From: JACRCT01 sp036504155
GTDB taxonomy: Bacteria; Myxococcota; Myxococcia; Myxococcales; UBA5297
Assembly: GCA_036504155.1 (NCBI GenBank)
Contig: DASXVQ010000102.1
Coordinates: forward strand, 1 to 64,000
Direction: 5' to 3'
Length of the DNA stretch: 64,000 nt
The notes under the pieces were generated by a model that saw only the letters and a list, made by a program, of their open reading frames with translations, searched no databases and was not told where the DNA came from. Within the stretch, counting starts at the first letter, position 1. Each line of letters begins with the position of its first letter. Shown in pieces: positions 60,827 to 64,000 of this stretch. The translations under genes and the position numbers were made by a program.

Positions 60827-62350
60827 TCAGGACAGTCCCGGCACTCCCGCATCCCCTACGAACACGTCCTTGTCCACCAGCATGCCCTCGGCGTTCAGCC
60901 GGCGGGGCAGCTCGCGCAAGGTGGGGTAGTCCTTGATGAATTCGTTGAAGGACTTCTGGGGGAGGTAGGTGAGCATCGACGGCTCCACCGCCCGGATGCT
61001 GCAGTTGGTCGGCATGCCGGACAGGCCCGAGACGATGCCGAAGAACTGCCCGCGGTCGAGCTGCGCCAGCTCCTGCTCGCGCGCGCCTGAGATCCTCTTG
61101 GTGATGGTCAGCCGCCCGGCGACGACCAGGAACAGGCCGTTGAAGACCTCGCCCACCGACACCACCGCTTGCCCATCGGTGAGCTTCTTCTGCCGGAACT
61201 GGTCGATGAGCGCGGCGCGCGCCGTCCCGTCGAGGTCCTCGAAGATCGGCGAGGAGGCCAGGAAGTTCTCCAGCAGGCGCTGCTTGAAGAAGCGCGACAG
61301 CGCCATCTTGGCCTTCGGGTGCACGCGGATGACGTTGGCCAGCGAGGCCGCGGGGATCTCCAGCACCGACGCCGTCCCACCCACCGCGCGCGCGTTCGCC
61401 GCCCGCTTCTTGCCCGCGAACAGCCCGAACAGCCCGAAGGGCTCGTTGGCCCCGAAGCGGCGCAGCACCACGTCGCGCTTCTTGAGCTTGCGCATCACCT
61501 CGACGGTGCCCTCGGCCACCAGGAAGAACGAGTTCGCCTCCTCGCCCTCCTTGAAGATGAGGCAGCGGTCGCCCACGGTGCGCAGCTTCACCAGCCGCGT
61601 CAGCTCCATGAACGCGCCGCGGTCGAGGTCGGAGAAGAGCGGCACTCCCTCCAGCCGGACGATGACGTCCTCCGGGTCCGCCGCCTGGCCCTCGCTCGTG
61701 TCCTCGATCACCTCGATGGCGTCCTCGCCGACTTCCATCTCGCCGGTGATCTCGTCGGGGCGGTCGAGGACGTTGCCCTGCTCGTCGTAGAGGTCGATCT
61801 CCCCGCGGGAGTGCAGCTCCGCCAGCACGTCCGGCGGGACCAGCGAGGGCACCGCCGCCGCCTGCTGCGGCGCCTCGGAGGAGGCGCCCAGGCTCTCGGC
61901 CTCGTAGACCTTGAGCAGCTCGGAGGCGTCCAGGACCTTCCTCGGGTCCTCCGGCTCCGGCTCGATGGGGTGGGCCACCCCGAAGATGGGCATGGCCACC
62001 CGGTTGGTGGTCTCGCGAGGCGCGGGGGCGGCGGGGGCGGCAGCCGCGGCGGCGGAGAAGCGGTCGGCCAGGCCGGCGAACGCCCGCTGCTCCTGGGGCA
62101 TCACCTCTTCCATCTCCTTGGCCAGCGCCAGCGCCTTGACCGCGTCTCCCCGCTTGGAGAGCTCTTCGATGGCCGAGCGGTACCACCCGGCGGCCTGGGC
62201 GGTGTCCCCCACGATGCGGTAGGCGCGCGCCACCCGGATGCGGTCGGACGCGTTCTGGGCCTTTTCGCCCACGGCGTGTCGCAGCACCAGGAGGGCACGC
62301 GCGACCGCCCTGCGGCGGCGATTGTCGTCCTTGCGCGGGCGCAGGCTCAT
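60827..62350 (-). CDS. Protein with two cyclic-nucleotide-binding-like domains
   Basis: The product has 507 residues. Residues 1-95 are helical, TPR-like (ARAYRIVGDTAQAAGWYRSA). An acidic, low-complexity middle (~100-225) follows. Then come two CAP/cNMP-type beta-roll domains (~230-345, VPLFSDLDRGAFMELTRLV; ~355-480, SPIFEDLDGTARAALIDQF). The phosphate cassettes are degenerate: FGLFGLFAGKKRAANARA lacks the Glu of FGE, and FGIVSGLSGMPTNCSIRA lacks both Glu and the PR Arg. Canonical cAMP binding is therefore doubtful, and no DNA-binding helix-turn-helix is seen. It may act as an adaptor, perhaps controlling the M50-like protease encoded just after it. Confidence 0.82.
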   Translation of the reverse strand: MSLRPRKDDNRRRRAVARALLVLRHAVGEKAQNASDRIRVARAYRIVGDTAQAAGWYRSAIEELSKRGDAVKALALAKEMEEVMPQEQRAFAGLADRFSAAAAAAPAAPAPRETTNRVAMPIFGVAHPIEPEPEDPRKVLDASELLKVYEAESLGASSEAPQQAAAVPSLVPPDVLAELHSRGEIDLYDEQGNVLDRPDEITGEMEVGEDAIEVIEDTSEGQAADPEDVIVRLEGVPLFSDLDRGAFMELTRLVKLRTVGDRCLIFKEGEEANSFFLVAEGTVEVMRKLKKRDVVLRRFGANEPFGLFGLFAGKKRAANARAVGGTASVLEIPAASLANVIRVHPKAKMALSRFFKQRLLENFLASSPIFEDLDGTARAALIDQFRQKKLTDGQAVVSVGEVFNGLFLVVAGRLTITKRISGAREQELAQLDRGQFFGIVSGLSGMPTNCSIRAVEPSMLTYLPQKSFNEFIKDYPTLRELPRRLNAEGMLVDKDVFVGDAGVPGLS

Positions 62351-62530
62351 GGGGCGCCGACGCTCTCAAAGAAGGCGCTCGGTTGTCAATGCGGCATGGG
62401 GTCGGCGGCTTGCCGGGCAGGCGGGCGGTGCCAATGCTCCGCTGGGTGCGGCAGGGCGGGACCGGCCAGCCTCGTCGGGAGTGACGGGCCTGGGCAGCCG
62501 GCCTCGGTGCTGGTGGAAGAGGGGGTGGGG

Positions 62531-63238
62531 ATGGGCACGGGGCTGGGGCGGGGGTGGGGGTGGGGCAGGGCAGCGGTGCTGGTGGCGGCGCTGGCGCTGG
62601 CGGGCTGTGCGGGCCACAAGGCGGTGCGCGGCGAGCCGGCGGACCCGATGGAAGGCGCCCAGGATCCGCAGAAGCCGGCACCGGAGATCCCCGAGGCCGA
62701 CGAGGCGGGCCCCCCGGACGCCAAGGCGCTGCCGGGCGCGGAGCCGTCGACGGCCCCGGCGCTTCCAGCGGTCGACCCGAAGACCGCCGCCAAGGACCAC
62801 GGGGCCACGTTCGTGGACCGGGAGAACGGCTTCACGATCGGGCGCCCCGGCAATGGCTGGAAGTTCCGCCCGGGCGAGGCCCTGAATACCGAGAACATCG
62901 TCGTGCCGCTGGTGGTCACCGACGAGGGCTCCGGGGCGCAGGTGGTCGTGCAGGTCGCCCCGGCCGTGGCCAGCCCGGCCCAGTTCGCCGAGAGGCTCAC
63001 CAGCGGCCTGCAGTCGCGCGAGGGCTTCGCGACCAGCGAGGTGCAGCCTATCCCGCTGGCCGAGGGCGCCGTGGGCTTCGACTTCCTGGTCGGGGACCAG
63101 GTCCACGGCCGGGTGGCCATCGTCGAGGGCACCGCGGGGCGCGTCTACGTGCTCCTGGCGACCTGGCCGCGCGGCTCGCCGGAGGGCACCGAGACCGAGG
63201 TGGACTTCATCCTCGGGTCCATGAAGACGAGCGAGTAG
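62531..63238 (+). CDS. Lipoprotein of unknown function
   Basis: The product has 235 residues. The signal peptide (WGRAAVLVAALALAGCAG) ends in lipobox LAGC. A Pro/Ala/Asp-rich tether of ~65 residues is followed by a compact ~135-residue domain (FVDRENGFTIGRPGNGWKF, SPAQFAERLTSGLQS, GRVYVLLATWPRG, FILGSMKTSE). This resembles the PsbP/DUF1795-like fold that begins with a GF-xI-xxP-xxW strand, a weak inference. The 180 bases upstream, shared with the divergent cNMP-domain gene, show no clear promoter. Confidence 0.7.
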   Translation: MGTGLGRGWGWGRAAVLVAALALAGCAGHKAVRGEPADPMEGAQDPQKPAPEIPEADEAGPPDAKALPGAEPSTAPALPAVDPKTAAKDHGATFVDRENGFTIGRPGNGWKFRPGEALNTENIVVPLVVTDEGSGAQVVVQVAPAVASPAQFAERLTSGLQSREGFATSEVQPIPLAEGAVGFDFLVGDQVHGRVAIVEGTAGRVYVLLATWPRGSPEGTETEVDFILGSMKTSE

Positions 63239-63263
63239 GGCAGGCCGGGCGCAAGAAGAGAGA

Positions 63264-63297
63264 GAGCGGGGACCCGGGCAGGCCCAGGTTCCCGCTC
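63264..63297. terminator. Convergent hairpin terminator
   Basis: GAGCGGGGACC and GGTTCCCGCTC form an 11-bp stem with one G-T pair and a 12-base loop. It lies between the lipoprotein gene and the converging gene at the window edge. Confidence 0.6.
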
Positions 63298-63329
63298 GGA
63301 GGCCTCTGCGAAAGTCAGGGGCCCGAGGC

Positions 63330-64000
63330 CTATTCCTTCACCGTCACCACCACGTGGGCGTGCGTGACGCTGGGCCAGTCGACGACCTTCATGTTCACGC
63401 CCATGCACAGCGTCAGGTCGTCGCTGGCCTTCTTGGCCGCGAGCTTGTCGGTGCGGTCGCAGGTCAGGTAGGCCGTGCCGTCCTTGTCCTCGAGCAGCAC
63501 GCGCATCTCGACCTTCACCTTGTCGTCGGTGGGGTTGGAGAGCAGCAGCATGACGCGCGGGTGGCAGTTGGCGTTCGGCTTGGAGTCGTTGGCCTCCTTG
63601 ACCTCGGCGTCGCTCGGCGCGCCGGTGATCACCACGCGGTCGACGGAGACCGGCCCGAGCTTGGTCTTCACCTCGGCGATGTTCCTCTTGTCGTTGAACT
63701 TGAAGACCTTGTCCAAGGTGGGCTGCGCCATCTTCACCGCGCCGCTGAACCTGGCCGAGGTGATCTTCGGCCAGTCCGCCAGCGGCATCGCCTTGGACAT
63801 GCACAAGAGCTTGTAGTCGCTCTTGGTGCGCGCGGCGACGGTGGCGGTGTCGCTGCAGGTGATGATCTCCTTGCCGGCGTCGTCGACGAGCGTGACCGTC
63901 ATGTCCAGCGAGAGGCCGATGTTGCCGGGGTTGGCGTAGTCCACGCTGATGCGCGGGCGCCAGTCCGCGGTGGGCTTCTTCTCCAGCTTGGCGAAGTCCT
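63330..64000 (-). CDS. Unknown protein with internal duplication, 5' end outside window
   Basis: The frame is open from the stop at 63330 to the window edge at 64000, so the start lies beyond. The visible ~223 residues are two similar halves. Each has a strand ending in DDAGK/DKDGT, a Cys (ITCSDT; LTCDRT), a Lys-rich stretch, a second Cys (KLLCMSKAM; LTLCMGVNM), and then (A/V)DWP. An extra Cys is in ANCHPRV. The regular strands and paired Cys suggest two disulfide-bearing beta-sandwich domains of an exported protein. The signal, if any, is outside. I do not recognise the family. Confidence 0.7.
   Translation of the reverse strand, partial: DFAKLEKKPTADWRPRISVDYANPGNIGLSLDMTVTLVDDAGKEIITCSDTATVAARTKSDYKLLCMSKAMPLADWPKITSARFSGAVKMAQPTLDKVFKFNDKRNIAEVKTKLGPVSVDRVVITGAPSDAEVKEANDSKPNANCHPRVMLLLSNPTDDKVKVEMRVLLEDKDGTAYLTCDRTDKLAAKKASDDLTLCMGVNMKVVDWPSVTHAHVVVTVKE

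Overview
The window reads as a high-GC (roughly 70%) chromosomal segment of a Myxococcota (former Deltaproteobacteria) bacterium. The evidence is a giant secreted protein ending in a MYXO-CTERM-like sorting tail, many lipoproteins whose Cys is followed by Asp/Pro/Ala-rich linkers, MopE-type CDGxDNDCNG motifs, and GC-rich third codon positions. No rRNA, tRNA, CRISPR array, insertion sequence or phage gene was recognised, so the segment looks vertically inherited.

Layout. (1) 1-338: 5' part of a divergent EGF-like lipoprotein gene. (2) 548-11339: a tight four-gene operon encoding a membrane-anchored von Willebrand A (VWA) protein, a 1058-residue tubulin/FtsZ-like GTPase, a membrane protein whose N-terminus resembles a degenerate tubulin G-box, and a membrane-anchored pseudo-helicase with a MrfA/DUF1998-like Cys cluster but broken Walker A and B motifs. 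This is the best candidate for a poorly described system, perhaps an envelope-tethered cytoskeletal machine. (3) 11483-22768: a soluble UrtA-like sensor hybrid histidine kinase, a stand-alone secretin N-domain protein, proline dehydrogenase, an unknown protein with two polytopic membrane proteins, an alpha/beta hydrolase, a small charged protein and gpsA.

(4) 22976-42181: a starch/maltodextrin locus. A divergent pair of GH13 lipoproteins flanks an intergenic region rich in palindromes. Then follow an isoamylase-type debranching lipoprotein, a beta-barrel outer-membrane protein, a GH13 lipoprotein with a CBM20 domain, a lipoprotein with eight ~130-residue repeats, MalK, a MalE-MalF fusion and MalG. 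The parts suggest surface capture and hydrolysis of starch, passage through the barrel, and ABC import. (5) 42201-44866: an HDAC-family protein with a long C-terminal extension and a CpaC-N/BON protein, in the same transcription direction.

(6) 44905-46698: an isolated nuoC-nuoD pair. (7) 46883-55834: a 2983-residue secreted repeat protein. (8) 56054-63238: an outer-membrane barrel, a DUF503-rbfA-nrnA fragment of the usual infB/rbfA cluster, a CxxC thioredoxin-fold protein, an M50-like membrane protease with a two-cNMP-domain partner, and a lipoprotein. (9) 63330-64000: part of a gene with an internal duplication, cut by the window edge. Functional calls come from motif reading by eye; no database search was run.
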